This document shows, in pieces, positions 16,983 through 27,350 of a stretch of 64,000 nucleotides of DNA. The DNA lies in assembly GCA_014730295.1 (NCBI GenBank), contig WJIN01000301.1, positions 5,880 through 69,879 of the forward strand, given 5' to 3'. Under the pieces are notes generated by a model that was not told the origin of the DNA, did no database searches, and saw only the letters and a list, made by a program, of their open reading frames with translations. This DNA comes from Promethearchaeota archaeon (GTDB taxonomy: Archaea > Asgardarchaeota > Lokiarchaeia > Sigynarchaeales > SOKP01). Made by a program: the position numbers and the translations under genes. Every line of letters starts with the position of its first letter. The stretch's first letter is position 1.

Positions 16983-17855
16983 CTATTTAGTAGAAACGAG
17001 TGCTAGGTTCAGGGGCTCTTCTAAAGGACCACTAATTCCGAGTTTCGCGGCAAATTTTTGTATATACTTTTTACGATGCTTATAGGTCATATCAAGTAAA
17101 ATAAAAATCGGAGAGACCATAAAAGTGTATAATATGGGCATGAGCGGCCAGGTGATAATAAAGATTATAGTACTAATCTCAAGTGCTCCGTATCCTAACT
17201 GAGTTTGGATAAATCCCATTAAGATTTCATAATATGAAAAGAGAACTGAAATACCGGCATATCCTTTCAAAAGATAGTGTAACCAACTACCAACCCCTCT
17301 CACTTCCACTGGGAATGTACTATCCTTTACTTTTTTTCGATTCGTATATACGATGCCTCCATCGAGCAAAAACCATACCGCACTAAACACCGCGAGTGAT
17401 GCTCCAACTAATAAAGAAAGTAATATATTAAATGCTAAAGCTTGAGAGAAATCATTTGAATCACCTACTAAAAATTCTTGTAGAGTAACATTCTTTGAGA
17501 GCATTAACGCAATATTAAACGTCATTAAGATAGGAAAAAAACCTCGAAAAATTCCCTTAAACTCCTCGCTCTGTTTCCTTTCTTGGATTCCATATTCCAT
17601 TCTCAAACCTATGGTGTATTTATGAATGACTAAAAGAAGAGGTCCAAATATATATCCTGGTAATATACCTCCAATAGCCGCAGAAATCCACGCAATTAGT
17701 AGTATTAAAAAGGAATCAAATCCCATATTATTTATCGGTGAAAATGCGATAAACCCCCCACCACCAGAAATACTGAATATAATCATGATAGTTGTGAAAA
17801 GGGCTAAAACTATCAACATTATAATTAGCGGGTTCTTATACCTTCTGATTGACAT
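16983..17855 (-). CDS. Polytopic membrane protein of unknown function
   Basis: The 290-residue protein has about seven predicted membrane helices with a cytoplasmic loop at residues 83-105 (MEYGIQERKQSEEFK). Glycine-rich turns (SISGGGGF, GGILPGYIFGPLL) and PIFILLDMTYKHRKK near the end are notable. I do not recognise the family. It stands alone on the minus strand between two plus-strand genes, and nothing nearby points to a substrate. Confidence 0.7.
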   Translation of the reverse strand: MSIRRYKNPLIIMLIVLALFTTIMIIFSISGGGGFIAFSPINNMGFDSFLILLIAWISAAIGGILPGYIFGPLLLVIHKYTIGLRMEYGIQERKQSEEFKGIFRGFFPILMTFNIALMLSKNVTLQEFLVGDSNDFSQALAFNILLSLLVGASLAVFSAVWFLLDGGIVYTNRKKVKDSTFPVEVRGVGSWLHYLLKGYAGISVLFSYYEILMGFIQTQLGYGALEISTIIFIITWPLMPILYTFMVSPIFILLDMTYKHRKKYIQKFAAKLGISGPLEEPLNLALVSTK

Positions 17856-17992
17856 TATAAAATTTTTTTAGTTTGTTTATAGATCTCTTTCTAAGTTAAT
17901 TTAAACCTTTTGCTTGAAACGAATAGATTTCAGCATTACATTCATAACATAAAGAAAGTTTTATAATGATGCCTATAGATAATTAATTAGGT

Positions 17993-19189
17993 ATGGATGC
18001 AAAAGAAAGAGTATTAACGGCAATGGACCATAAGGAACCAGACAGCGTTCCTTCATTTGAATTGTCCATAGATAATTTGAAAATATGTGAACATTTTGGT
18101 CAAGAATATGTATTTCAAGGATTAGTAAAAAGTTTTAAAGATACATATGAGCTTTGTAATGGAGATCTTGAAACCTTCACCAGTACTATTTTAAGTGCGA
18201 CGGAAACACGGTCTTATATTAAAAATACCCTAAAGCAACATCTAAGCTTATATCAAAAGATTGGCATTGATTTATCCGTCGTCCCTTTTACTGGATACAT
18301 TTTATTTCCCAAATATTGTTTTGAGGATTATTTCATTGATGAATTTGGACGTGTGTTTGATTTAAGACGCAATCCCACGGATATGATGGACATCGCATAT
18401 TATAAAACGGGATATTTTAATAATTTTGAGGAATATGAAACATTTGAACCTCCTGATCCCAAAGAAAAGCGAAGAGAAAAATATTTTAAGGCAATGAAAA
18501 AAATTGAGGGGCAATATGAAGGAGAAGTATGTGTTATCCCTTCTATCTGGGGTATTTTTGAACCCACATGGCAATCGTTTGGATTTTCTACTTTCAGTAA
18601 ATTAATGAGAAACAGGAAAAAAATGGAGAATATTTTTAAGGAGAGAGGACAATTTGCGCTTGATTTAGTAGAAACCTTTATCGAATGGGGAGAAGATGGA
18701 GCAATCCTAATATATGATGATTTTGGATATAAATCCGGTCTTTTAATGAGTCCTAAGATCTTTAAAGACTATGTACTTCCTTGGTTGGATAGGATCTGTA
18801 CCCTTGCTCATGAAAATGAGGTAAAAATTATTCTTCATAGTTGCGGTGACATTTTTGAAATATTCGATGACCTTGTAAAAACAGGAATTGATGCGGTCCA
18901 TCCAATAGAGCCTACAACCGGAAATTCAGAATATGACATCTTCAAACTGAATAAGAAATATCAAGGAGACCTCACTTTTATTGGAAATGTATCCCCCCAA
19001 GATTTAGCCAACAAATCACCAGAATATATTGGAAATTATACTCGTAAATTGATAAAGGACCTTGCCCCGGGAGGAGGGTTTATTTTAAGTTCTGGACATA
19101 GCATAAACCCAGCAGTGAAATTAGAAAATTATCTTAAAATGCAACAGACTTTAGAGCAATACGGAGGTTATCCAATTGATTTAAGTTAA
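17993..19189 (+). CDS. Uroporphyrinogen decarboxylase/MtaA-like methyltransferase
   Basis: The 398-residue protein belongs to the UroD superfamily: MDAKERVLTAMDHKEPDSVP at the start, YDDFGYKSGLLMSP in the middle, ILHSCGDIFEI (the His-x-Cys metal site of the MtaA/MtbA branch), FIGNVSPQ and GGGFILSSGHSI at the end. Members of this branch move methyl groups from corrinoid proteins to thiols with a bound zinc. The corrinoid partner is not adjacent. True haem-pathway decarboxylases have a different active-site set, so methyl transfer is the better guess. The gene probably has a very short leader after TTTATAAT at about 17951. Confidence 0.75.
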   Translation: MDAKERVLTAMDHKEPDSVPSFELSIDNLKICEHFGQEYVFQGLVKSFKDTYELCNGDLETFTSTILSATETRSYIKNTLKQHLSLYQKIGIDLSVVPFTGYILFPKYCFEDYFIDEFGRVFDLRRNPTDMMDIAYYKTGYFNNFEEYETFEPPDPKEKRREKYFKAMKKIEGQYEGEVCVIPSIWGIFEPTWQSFGFSTFSKLMRNRKKMENIFKERGQFALDLVETFIEWGEDGAILIYDDFGYKSGLLMSPKIFKDYVLPWLDRICTLAHENEVKIILHSCGDIFEIFDDLVKTGIDAVHPIEPTTGNSEYDIFKLNKKYQGDLTFIGNVSPQDLANKSPEYIGNYTRKLIKDLAPGGGFILSSGHSINPAVKLENYLKMQQTLEQYGGYPIDLS

Positions 19190-19273
19190 GAAATACCCTC
19201 TCATGGGATATAGAGCAAAGCAAGTAAAATTTAAAAAAAAGAAAAAGAATATACAAGAATTAGTTTGGATGAT

Positions 19274-20683
19274 TTAGCGGTCTTTTAGCTTGTCTCTCTT
19301 TTCTTTATGTAATATTTCCACTTTATCTTTGATCTCTTGGTATGTCTCTTGTCGTATCGGGAATCTGCTTATTGATATGATCCCTATAATTAGTGCTATA
19401 CTCGGAAATAGAAACATCAATAGCCGAAGTCCAATTATAATTTCTAAAGTAACACTCTCAGGTTCAAACACTGTCCATCCGGTACTATTAAAGACTAAGC
19501 TAATTGTTAAGAAGATGAAAATGGTAGATAATCTTATAACTAACGCATTTACCCCATAAAAACCGCCCTCTCTTCTCACACCCGTTTCCAGCTCATCATA
19601 ATCTGCGATGGTAGATACAATTGGATCTCGAAAATATAATGATCCCGCAAGACCAGCGCCTAAAAGCATAAAACTAATTAATGCTCCATAATACCCGCCG
19701 ATTTCTGGTGAGAGAAAAGTGAAGGGGATAAGCCCAAGAATAAACACCGCCATAGAATACATAAAACCTTTTCTTAAACCAATCTTCATCGTAATAAAGC
19801 GCCATAGAAAGTTAAAAAATGCTGCTGAGATGAATGCCACACCCAATAAGAGACTCAATTGAAAGCCTTCAGGAACACCTAATACAAATTTTCCATATAA
19901 TGGCACAATCGTCGGTAACATCCCAAAAACGTACCAATTTGCTAATGCTGCTATTGTATATGATTGGAAAGCCTTATTTTTTAACGTATGTTTAATTGAT
20001 TCGAAAAAATTTGGACCTGATTTAGCCTCTACGATAAATTCTTCCCGTTCCTTTAATCCGAAAAGAATGAAAATAATTGCGGAAATAGTAAATATGATTG
20101 CAATGACTATACCAGTTATAACATATCCTTGTTCATATGCAGCGTTAGTATAATCTTTAATAAAAAAGCTTGGCAAAATGAATGCTACAATTAATCCTAA
20201 TACAGAAAAGATTTGTCTTGTAATATTTGCTTTTGCTCTGGATTCAAGATCGGGGAACATCACCGGGAATGAACTTGTCGCATTTATTGAAAACATAGTA
20301 TAAATAGTGTCGAAAAGCATAATGATGATGATGAAATACACGAAAGCTAAAAGATCATCAGCAGGTGGAGTCCATAATAAAACTATGATAATCGCGAATG
20401 GTATAAAAGAAGCGATTACATAAGGACGTCGCTTCCCCCATTTTGTGCTTGTACGATCCGAAACGATTCCGAGCAAAGGATCGTTGATACCGTTCCATAG
20501 AGCCCAGAAAATAAAAGCGATCGTAATCCAATTTACATCTAATTTTTGTATAGAATAATAGAAGGTGAATATCAAAAAAGTAAAGAATTGATATGCAGAG
20601 ATGTCACCAAATTGCCCGAAACTAAAGGCGATCGCACGCTTTAATGAATAATCCTCATCTTCAGATAAATTTTTCTTTGACAT
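19274..20683 (-). CDS. GPH-family sugar:cation symporter (MFS)
   Basis: The 469-residue protein has 12 predicted membrane helices. It carries family motifs of the glycoside-pentoside-hexuronide group: LWNGINDPLLGIVSDRT at the end of helix 2, followed by KWGKRRPYV, and YFRDPIVSTIADYDE after helix 8. GPH carriers import glycosides with H+ or Na+. No sugar catabolic genes are nearby; in archaea such carriers are often of unknown specificity. The C-terminal tail is strongly charged. Confidence 0.85.
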   Translation of the reverse strand: MSKKNLSEDEDYSLKRAIAFSFGQFGDISAYQFFTFLIFTFYYSIQKLDVNWITIAFIFWALWNGINDPLLGIVSDRTSTKWGKRRPYVIASFIPFAIIIVLLWTPPADDLLAFVYFIIIIMLFDTIYTMFSINATSSFPVMFPDLESRAKANITRQIFSVLGLIVAFILPSFFIKDYTNAAYEQGYVITGIVIAIIFTISAIIFILFGLKEREEFIVEAKSGPNFFESIKHTLKNKAFQSYTIAALANWYVFGMLPTIVPLYGKFVLGVPEGFQLSLLLGVAFISAAFFNFLWRFITMKIGLRKGFMYSMAVFILGLIPFTFLSPEIGGYYGALISFMLLGAGLAGSLYFRDPIVSTIADYDELETGVRREGGFYGVNALVIRLSTIFIFLTISLVFNSTGWTVFEPESVTLEIIIGLRLLMFLFPSIALIIGIISISRFPIRQETYQEIKDKVEILHKEKRDKLKDR

Positions 20684-20862
20684 AATTGCTTATTTACATT
20701 TTAGAATTAAAAGTTTACGAAGGTTTATAATAGGTAATGATTATTCTCACTTTTTTTATTAGATATTAAAAGAAGTCTTATGAGATCTATTTAATATTTT
20801 CTATCAAGTTAGAGAATTCTTATTTTAGAATCAAACCTACTATAGACAAATTATAAGCAAAA

Positions 20863-21462
20863 ATGTTAGAAATAAAGGATATTGTAGAACAAGGATATGA
20901 TAAGATTGCAGAAGATTATTACTCTCATCGAGATCTCAATAAATTTAATGGTGAGCTTGAAAAGTTTTCTGAATTGCTCCCTTCTAATGCAAATGTTTTA
21001 GATGTGGGCTCCGGGGCAGGTATACCCACGGCAAGGTTCTTGGTAAAGAAGGGATTTAATGTAACTGGAGTAGATATCTCAACGAGTATGATCGAATTAG
21101 CCCGCAAAAATATACCAGAAGGTAAATTTATAAAAATGGATATTAATCATCTTGATTTTCCTAAGAATTCTTTTGATGGGCTTATATCAGTATACACATT
21201 ATTTCATATCCCTCGAAAGAATCATGCAGAAATATTTCAAAATTTCTATAGAATATTGAAAAAAGACGGGATTCTTATGATTAATACCGGAATCTCAGAA
21301 TCAGAGAGTTTCACGAGATTTTTTGGAGTTAAAATGTTTTGGAGTAATTTTAGTCCAGATAAAACCTTGGAGTTGGTGAAAGATGCAGGATTTTCAATAT
21401 TATTTGAAGGAATCCTTATAAGAGGCGGAGAATACCAATATTGGATATTTGGAAAAAAATAA
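20863..21462 (+). CDS. Class I SAM-dependent methyltransferase
   Basis: The 199-residue protein has motif I VLDVGSGAGIPT, the acidic residue after strand 2 (GVDIS), DINHLDFP and SFDGLISVYTLFHIPR. This is the type-11 methyltransferase pattern; SAM is bound at the glycine loop. The substrate cannot be read from the sequence. The gene converges with the membrane-protein gene at 21503 and has a short leader after an AT-rich promoter. Confidence 0.85.
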   Translation: MLEIKDIVEQGYDKIAEDYYSHRDLNKFNGELEKFSELLPSNANVLDVGSGAGIPTARFLVKKGFNVTGVDISTSMIELARKNIPEGKFIKMDINHLDFPKNSFDGLISVYTLFHIPRKNHAEIFQNFYRILKKDGILMINTGISESESFTRFFGVKMFWSNFSPDKTLELVKDAGFSILFEGILIRGGEYQYWIFGKK

Positions 21463-21502
21463 AGAAAAATTATAATTTTTTTATTTATTCATACCAACTA
21501 TT

Positions 21503-22273
21503 TTAATCTCTGAAGCCATAATAAACATTAACCAGTAAAAGTAATGATTCTCTTAGTGAAAATGTATAAATTGGGATATCAAAACTAATTTGATACATTA
21601 TTAAGGATGTAGCAATTGCTGAAAACATTAATATAGAGAAAATTCCTTTCCCCGTCAATTTCCATTTCTTTGTCTCTTTTTTCATTAGTTGCTCAATGAT
21701 TTCTACATCTGATAAATTCCGGTAATCTTTTAAATTTTTTATCCTCTGCTTGATATTCTTCTCTTCTCTCCTATTTTTAATGGTTCTGAAGAAGGTACCA
21801 ATAATATAAAGAACAATTATTATGACGATGTCTAAGATTGTATTTGTATACGTAAATTCCACATTCGGTCCGAAGAAGTTAATTACTAAAATAAGAATCA
21901 ATATAGTAAACAAGCTAATTCTTACGGAATATTTAGGTAAATAGAGCGGATATATTTGCTTTTCCGTTTCAATGTGTTCTAATTCACCGGTCATTTTTAT
22001 TTCACTGATTATTTTTTCCATTTTTTCTTTTGGACTTTTTCTTGCTTCAAAATAAAACGCGACTAAGATAAAAATGGCGTTAATTATTAATCCCGGTATT
22101 GGTTTTCCTTCAAACAAAAAGTAAAATGGAAATGCAACAACAAGAATGGTTGTTAACGCCCTTACACTTCCTCGTGGTAAACCGAGAGGATATTCTGGTA
22201 CTTTTCGTTTATTAATTATGCGACTTACAAAAAGCCAAAGGATTATGAATCCTCCAATAATCCAGTTTATCAT
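21503..22273 (-). CDS. Membrane protein with an internal duplication
   Basis: The 256-residue protein has about seven predicted membrane stretches. A motif occurs twice: YPLGLPRGSVRA at residues 28-39 and YPLYLPKYSVRI at 108-119, each followed by a long hydrophobic helix. This marks an ancient duplication of a half-unit of about 80 residues. A charged cytoplasmic segment (KNRREEKNIKQRIKNLK) separates the second unit from two last helices. I do not recognise a named family or function. Confidence 0.7.
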   Translation of the reverse strand: MINWIIGGFIILWLFVSRIINKRKVPEYPLGLPRGSVRALTTILVVAFPFYFLFEGKPIPGLIINAIFILVAFYFEARKSPKEKMEKIISEIKMTGELEHIETEKQIYPLYLPKYSVRISLFTILILILVINFFGPNVEFTYTNTILDIVIIIVLYIIGTFFRTIKNRREEKNIKQRIKNLKDYRNLSDVEIIEQLMKKETKKWKLTGKGIFSILMFSAIATSLIMYQISFDIPIYTFSLRESLLLLVNVYYGFRD

Positions 22274-22472
22274 TTTTTGAAATTACCTCGATCTTTTTGA
22301 TATGATATTAATAATATTGTAATTAGAAATTAATAATATAATGCTATGTAAATGTGTTTGCTATATAGAAATATATATTTTATCTGAATTCCCATGTCAG
22401 TTTCCAAATTTTCTGAGAAAGGTTTAAAATTTACCGGTTTTTTGATTAATATATTACTCGAGAGGAAAAAAC

Positions 22473-23558
22473 ATGATATTAGAACTTAATATTCAGAGAG
22501 ATATGCTTTTAATATTTCATTATTTTGCAATTTTCTTTGTAATATATTTAGTAATTCAGATTGTGATGAAGATTAGAGAAGGAAAATTGGTTTCCACCAC
22601 GACAGGTCTTGCAATATATATGACAACTTATGGGATCTTCGTATATTTTATGGGACTGCCGGTAATTTATCCTGAATTAGAGGATTTCTTTCAAGCGAGC
22701 ATTATGACTGTTATGATAATTTACATAGGGGGAATGGTAGGATATATTTTACTCTCTGAATTAGATGATAATTTACATACAAAATCGGTCAAAAATGACA
22801 ACAAATTCCCGTACCTTCTTACAATTATTTCATTAGGTGGATTTATAATCTTTATACTGCTAGGTTTTGCTGGATTATATGATCCATTTATTACATTCTC
22901 AGTTGTATTAATTCCATTTATTATTGCCACCGATAAGATTATTAAAAAGTTTAGAAACCTCGAAGTAGTGAAACGGGAAAATCCTGGACGATGGTTTTAT
23001 GCGGGATTGACAATAACAGGTTTTTCGAATGCGTTTTCAAGCTTTTGGATGTTATGGGGGGAATGGTTTATGTATATTCGATATTTTACCGTTATAGTGG
23101 GATCCCTTCTAATGGTTCATGGGTGGCGGCTTCTCCCGAACTTATCTGAATTGGATTGGATGAGAAAAATGGAAAATTTATTCGTAATTCATAGCGAAAC
23201 TTCCTCATTATTATATCAGTACAGTTTCAAAACCGATGAAAAAACAAACGAGTTCGATTCCGATTTGACGGGAAGTGCGATGGGAGGAGTCGATATGCTT
23301 CTCTCAGAAATTTTAGCAGATAAAGGACATATTAGAGAGATTGAGCATGAGGATAAGAAGCTATTTTTCAGTCATGGTCTTTATACCTCCTCAATTCTTA
23401 TAACAGAAGGGGACTCTGACGAGTTTCGTTATCGTTTAGATATGTTTGAAATCAATTTTGAAAACGATTTTGATCCCAAAGAATTAGCTCATTTTTCGGG
23501 GGAAATCACTAAATTCCAACAAGCGGATAAATTTATCAGAGAATATTTTTCTCATTAG
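22473..23558 (+). CDS. Seven-helix membrane protein with a C-terminal roadblock/longin-like domain
   Basis: The first 221 of 361 residues hold seven predicted helices, like sensor membrane domains of archaeal kinases. Residues 222-361 are soluble: ENLFVIHSETSSLLYQYSF, then a DLTGSAMGGVDMLLSEIL helix, IEHEDKKLFFSHG and a strand SSILITEG. This strand-helix-strand order is that of roadblock/longin-like regulators, which in Asgard archaea are partners of small GTPases. The protein would present a GTPase-binding or dimerising domain to the cytoplasm under control of the membrane part. The domain call is from pattern only. Confidence 0.7.
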   Translation: MILELNIQRDMLLIFHYFAIFFVIYLVIQIVMKIREGKLVSTTTGLAIYMTTYGIFVYFMGLPVIYPELEDFFQASIMTVMIIYIGGMVGYILLSELDDNLHTKSVKNDNKFPYLLTIISLGGFIIFILLGFAGLYDPFITFSVVLIPFIIATDKIIKKFRNLEVVKRENPGRWFYAGLTITGFSNAFSSFWMLWGEWFMYIRYFTVIVGSLLMVHGWRLLPNLSELDWMRKMENLFVIHSETSSLLYQYSFKTDEKTNEFDSDLTGSAMGGVDMLLSEILADKGHIREIEHEDKKLFFSHGLYTSSILITEGDSDEFRYRLDMFEINFENDFDPKELAHFSGEITKFQQADKFIREYFSH

Positions 23559-23729
23559 AAATTAGTTTCCATCACATTTTTGAGAATTTATATTTTCATA
23601 GCATAAAAGTTAAAAATGGTCAATCCCCATTCCATTTGTAAGACATATTTGTAAAAGAATGTGTTTTGGATTAAATTAGGAAATTTTTTTTTTAGTGTTT
23701 TAGGTTTAATCTCGGATTGGGGATAACAT

Positions 23730-24881
23730 ATGTCAAAAATAATTAGAAGGGAAATTAAATCGAATGAATTTCTTTCGATTTTATTTGATAATATGGAAGC
23801 TGCGGTATTTTTGGTTGATAAAGAAATACGCATTCAAAATATTAATCGATCATTTACAAAACTCTTTCATAAATCAGAGGAAGAGGCTTATAATGAACTA
23901 TGTGGAAATGCGATAGGGTGCATTTTTCCCGTAAAGGAGGAAACGGATTGTGGGAGAACATATCATTGCAAACAATGTAAACTCCGAAAAGCAATCTCAG
24001 AATTATTTGAGAATAAAAACGACGTTAAGAAGATAGTAATAAAACGAGAGTTTTTAATCGATGACCAATTTCACTTAAAATATTTTTATACTATTGCAAA
24101 TTATTTCAGTTTTAAGGAGAATGATTATGTTCTCATTATCATCAACGACATTACAGAATTAGAAGAAGCAAAAGAAAAATTAAAAGAATTGGATAATATT
24201 AAAAATGAATTTTTGGGAATAGTGGCTCACGATTTGAAAAATCCTATTTCTATTATCTCGATGGCCTCCTCCTTTCTACTGAATGAGGAAAATGATAAAG
24301 GAAATGCGGAAAATATATCACTTATAGAGATGATCCAAAATTCAAGTAATTATATGTTAGATTTGGTTAATAACTTATTAGATATTTCAAAAATAGAGGC
24401 TGGAAAGCTTATACTTAATAAAACTGAGCAAGATTACATAGAATTTGTAAATGAAGTTCTTGAATTAAATAGGATAACAGCAAAAGACAGATTTATTAAT
24501 ATTAACCTTAAAAGGGAAAAAGATTATTATCCACTAATAATATTTGATAGGAATCGCATTAGGCAAGTGATAAACAATCTAATAGATAACGCAATCAAAT
24601 TCTCTGCTGATGGCGCTCAAATAATCGTTAAAATTAAGAAAGGATATACAGAAGGTGTATTGACAGAGATTACTGATTTTGGTCCAGGTATTCCCGACGT
24701 GGATTTACCCAAATTATTTAAGGAATATCAGACCACAAGCGTAAAAACTACGAATGGAGGGAAAAGTACCGGTCTTGGTCTTGCAATATGTAAAAAGATT
24801 ATTGAAAAGCATGGGGGGGAAATAGGAGTCAGAAGTCAATTAGGAAAGGGGAGTACATTCTATTTTACACTTCCGATGTGA
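23730..24881 (+). CDS. PAS-containing sensor histidine kinase, soluble
   Basis: The 383-residue protein has an N-terminal PAS domain (residues 12-145) and a HisKA-HATPase core: phosphoacceptor His167 in VAHDLKNP, N-box [11 protein letters not shown]1 DFGPGIP and G2 [11 protein letters not shown]. The PAS domain has a cysteine group, Cys58, Cys64, Cys74, Cys80 and Cys83 (CGN, GCIF, DCGR, HCKQC), a pattern known in PAS domains suspected of redox or metal sensing. There are no membrane helices. No response regulator lies nearby, so the target is unknown. A GGGGAT ribosome site precedes the ATG. Confidence 0.88.
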   Translation: MSKIIRREIKSNEFLSILFDNMEAAVFLVDKEIRIQNINRSFTKLFHKSEEEAYNELCGNAIGCIFPVKEETDCGRTYHCKQCKLRKAISELFENKNDVKKIVIKREFLIDDQFHLKYFYTIANYFSFKENDYVLIIINDITELEEAKEKLKELDNIKNEFLGIVAHDLKNPISIISMASSFLLNEENDKGNAENISLIEMIQNSSNYMLDLVNNLLDISKIEAGKLILNKTEQDYIEFVNEVLELNRITAKDRFININLKREKDYYPLIIFDRNRIRQVINNLIDNAIKFSADGAQIIVKIKKGYTEGVLTEITDFGPGIPDVDLPKLFKEYQTTSVKTTNGGKSTGLGLAICKKIIEKHGGEIGVRSQLGKGSTFYFTLPM

Positions 24882-24936
24882 TTAATAATTCTAAATAGGA
24901 ATCTATAGATCTATATATAGCAAAACTATAGATATG

Positions 24937-24946
24937 TTTTTTTTTT
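24937..24946 (+). terminator. Ten-base T-tract after the histidine kinase
   Basis: An uninterrupted run of ten T lies 55 bases after the kinase stop codon, fitting archaeal factor-independent termination and separating this gene from the secreted peptidase downstream. Confidence 0.5.
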
Positions 24947-25007
24947 CTATTTAATTACTCTTTTGTATAATTTACAAAAAAGTAATATCTAATCACATAA
25001 ATAAAAA

Positions 25008-27212
25008 ATGAAATATAATAAAACTAAATCAATAGGATTTGCTTTAATATTTTTTGGGTTGATTATGCCTTTATCCATGAATTTGATATTAAATTTTCCA
25101 CACAATGACAATTCTAATTATAAAGAAAAGAATGAACATATAATTGATGAAGTTACTCTTCTTAAACCAAGTTATATTTCAGATTCCTATCCTACTAATG
25201 AAACCCTAGCTATAATTGTTAATATGACAATTTGGTCAGGTGTTCAAGCTACTGTAAATCAATATGCAAACGATTTAGAAGCAGCAGGATATGATACTAT
25301 TATATATCATATGAATATCACCAATATCAAAACACTCCGTAATTTATTAAAAAGTTATTATGAGTATAATAACACGGTTGGAGCTGTTTTGATTGGAAAT
25401 TTTCCATATATTTGGTATAGCGATCCATGGCCAAATTATTACGAGGTCTTTGAATGTGATCTTTTTTTGATGGATCTTGATGGTGATTGGTGGGATACGA
25501 ATGGAGATGGAATTTATGATAAGCATAATGCCTCCTCTGGATCAGATGTCTACCCAGAAATCTATATCGGGAGAATAGATGCATCAAAAAGGAATTTAGG
25601 TTCACAAACTAATATTCAAAATATTAATAATCTTTTAGCTCAAATTCATTCCTATCGAATAGGGACATCCACTAGGACTCATAAAGCTTTAGTGTATATA
25701 GATGATGATTGGCAAGGCGAAGCAAACGGCTCATTAGATAATTGGCCTGCTTGGTTAAATAATGCTTATCCCAATCATGATGATATTCATACACCTAAAT
25801 CATATACGAATAAGACAGATTGGTTAACGCGTCTTAATGGAAGTAATTATGAATTCGCACATTTAGCTGTTCATACTGCATCTGCTCCTGGAGGTCATAG
25901 ATTTGGACCAAATGAAAGTGGATCTGAAGGAAATTTGAGCGCAAATGATATACATAATAATGGTCCGGGTTTTACTTTCTATAATCTGTATTGTTGCCGT
26001 GGAGCAGATTATAACACGACGGATTGTATGGCAAATACATATCTCTTTTCGGGTAGCTATGCACAATCTGTTCTTGGAACAACTAAAGCTGGGGGTATGC
26101 AAAATGGAGCATTTTTTTATGATAGTTTAGCTAAAAATAATACTTTCGGTCAAGCTTTTATAGATTGGTTAAAATCTTACCCTAGCTTGAGTGATGTTTA
26201 TAGTCAATCATGGTTCTATGGCATGTGCATATTAGGAGACCCTTTCGCAACTATCCATTATGATTGCTCGGTACCCAAACCTTCAATAAGTTCAAGCACA
26301 CACACCGAAAATGTATGGAGTCAAAACAACATAAATATTTTATTTAACTGGACACATCAGTCTGATATAAACGGAATTGATGGATCTTATTATATATTAG
26401 ATCAGAATCCGAACACGATACCCACAGCTACTACGGGTACATACACAAAAATAAATGGTACATCGTTCACGAATCTTGCCGATGGAATCTGGTATCTTCA
26501 TGTTGTTGCAAAAGACACACTTGGTAATATTGGGAAAAGAGGTGATCATTTCACTCTAAAGATTGATACAACTGGTCCAGTTATAACTCTTTTAAGCCCA
26601 ACAATTAACTATTATTCACCCAGTTCTTCAGTATTTATCTCTTGGGATGCGGTTGATGAATTTAATAGTTATTTCCTTTCAAATGTATATGATTGTTCAA
26701 CTTGTCAGAATATATATGGTTTTGGTCCAAATAAAAACGTAACAGCGAGTTCGTTATCTGCAGGACCGCATAACATAAATATTACTTGTTCTGATAATGT
26801 ATTGACAGGTAATTTTGAAACTTTAGAAATTATGATTTATGTTGATTTGATTAATCCAACAGTGAATATAACCAATCCATTAGTAAATCAAACCGTAGAA
26901 AATACATTTACAATTGCTTGGCAAGCACTCGATGGCGAAAGTGGGATAGATCACACCGAGATTTACAGTGGAACTACTCTTATAAAAACAATTGATGGAA
27001 CTATTAACAGTAGCACTATTTCAGGATTAACAGCGGGAACTCATACTATAAATGTGACTACTTATGATAAATCAGGTCGATCTGCATCTCAGACCATTTC
27101 TATCAATGTAAAACCTGGCGAGAATAATATCCCTGGTTTTCCACTTGGAATATTAATAATTGGCTCATCTTTGATTTCAATAGCCTATATAATTTCTAAA
27201 AAACAAAAATAA
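25008..27212 (+). CDS. Secreted C25-like (gingipain-type) peptidase with surface anchor
   Basis: The 734-residue protein starts with a signal or anchor helix (about 9-30). Residues 65-420 resemble peptidase family C25: YIGRIDAS, LAVHT with candidate His289, LYCCRGADY with candidate Cys329/330, and a final ILGDPF. Two to three Ig-like beta domains follow (about 425-695), one with NITNPLVNQTVENTFTIAW. The end is NIPGFPLGI, a hydrophobic helix and a KKQK tail, the layout of PGF-CTERM-type archaeal surface anchors, which are cut and lipid-linked by an archaeosortase. It is probably an outward-facing protease. The activity is inferred. Confidence 0.75.
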   Translation: MKYNKTKSIGFALIFFGLIMPLSMNLILNFPHNDNSNYKEKNEHIIDEVTLLKPSYISDSYPTNETLAIIVNMTIWSGVQATVNQYANDLEAAGYDTIIYHMNITNIKTLRNLLKSYYEYNNTVGAVLIGNFPYIWYSDPWPNYYEVFECDLFLMDLDGDWWDTNGDGIYDKHNASSGSDVYPEIYIGRIDASKRNLGSQTNIQNINNLLAQIHSYRIGTSTRTHKALVYIDDDWQGEANGSLDNWPAWLNNAYPNHDDIHTPKSYTNKTDWLTRLNGSNYEFAHLAVHTASAPGGHRFGPNESGSEGNLSANDIHNNGPGFTFYNLYCCRGADYNTTDCMANTYLFSGSYAQSVLGTTKAGGMQNGAFFYDSLAKNNTFGQAFIDWLKSYPSLSDVYSQSWFYGMCILGDPFATIHYDCSVPKPSISSSTHTENVWSQNNINILFNWTHQSDINGIDGSYYILDQNPNTIPTATTGTYTKINGTSFTNLADGIWYLHVVAKDTLGNIGKRGDHFTLKIDTTGPVITLLSPTINYYSPSSSVFISWDAVDEFNSYFLSNVYDCSTCQNIYGFGPNKNVTASSLSAGPHNINITCSDNVLTGNFETLEIMIYVDLINPTVNITNPLVNQTVENTFTIAWQALDGESGIDHTEIYSGTTLIKTIDGTINSSTISGLTAGTHTINVTTYDKSGRSASQTISINVKPGENNIPGFPLGILIIGSSLISIAYIISKKQK

Positions 27213-27233
27213 TTCAGATATTTATAATCTCCC

Positions 27234-27257
27234 TTTTTTTCTTTTTTCAGTTTTTTA
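27234..27257 (+). terminator. T-tracts after the secreted peptidase
   Basis: Three close T runs (seven, six and six bases) lie within 45 bases of the stop codon, a typical archaeal terminator. Confidence 0.5.
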
Positions 27258-27350
27258 TTTAAATAATTCTCAATTCTAAAAACAATAGCAATAAATCGGC
27301 ACTCTCTCTAATTTAATAATTGTTGAGAGGTTTAAATAAATTAGATCAAA

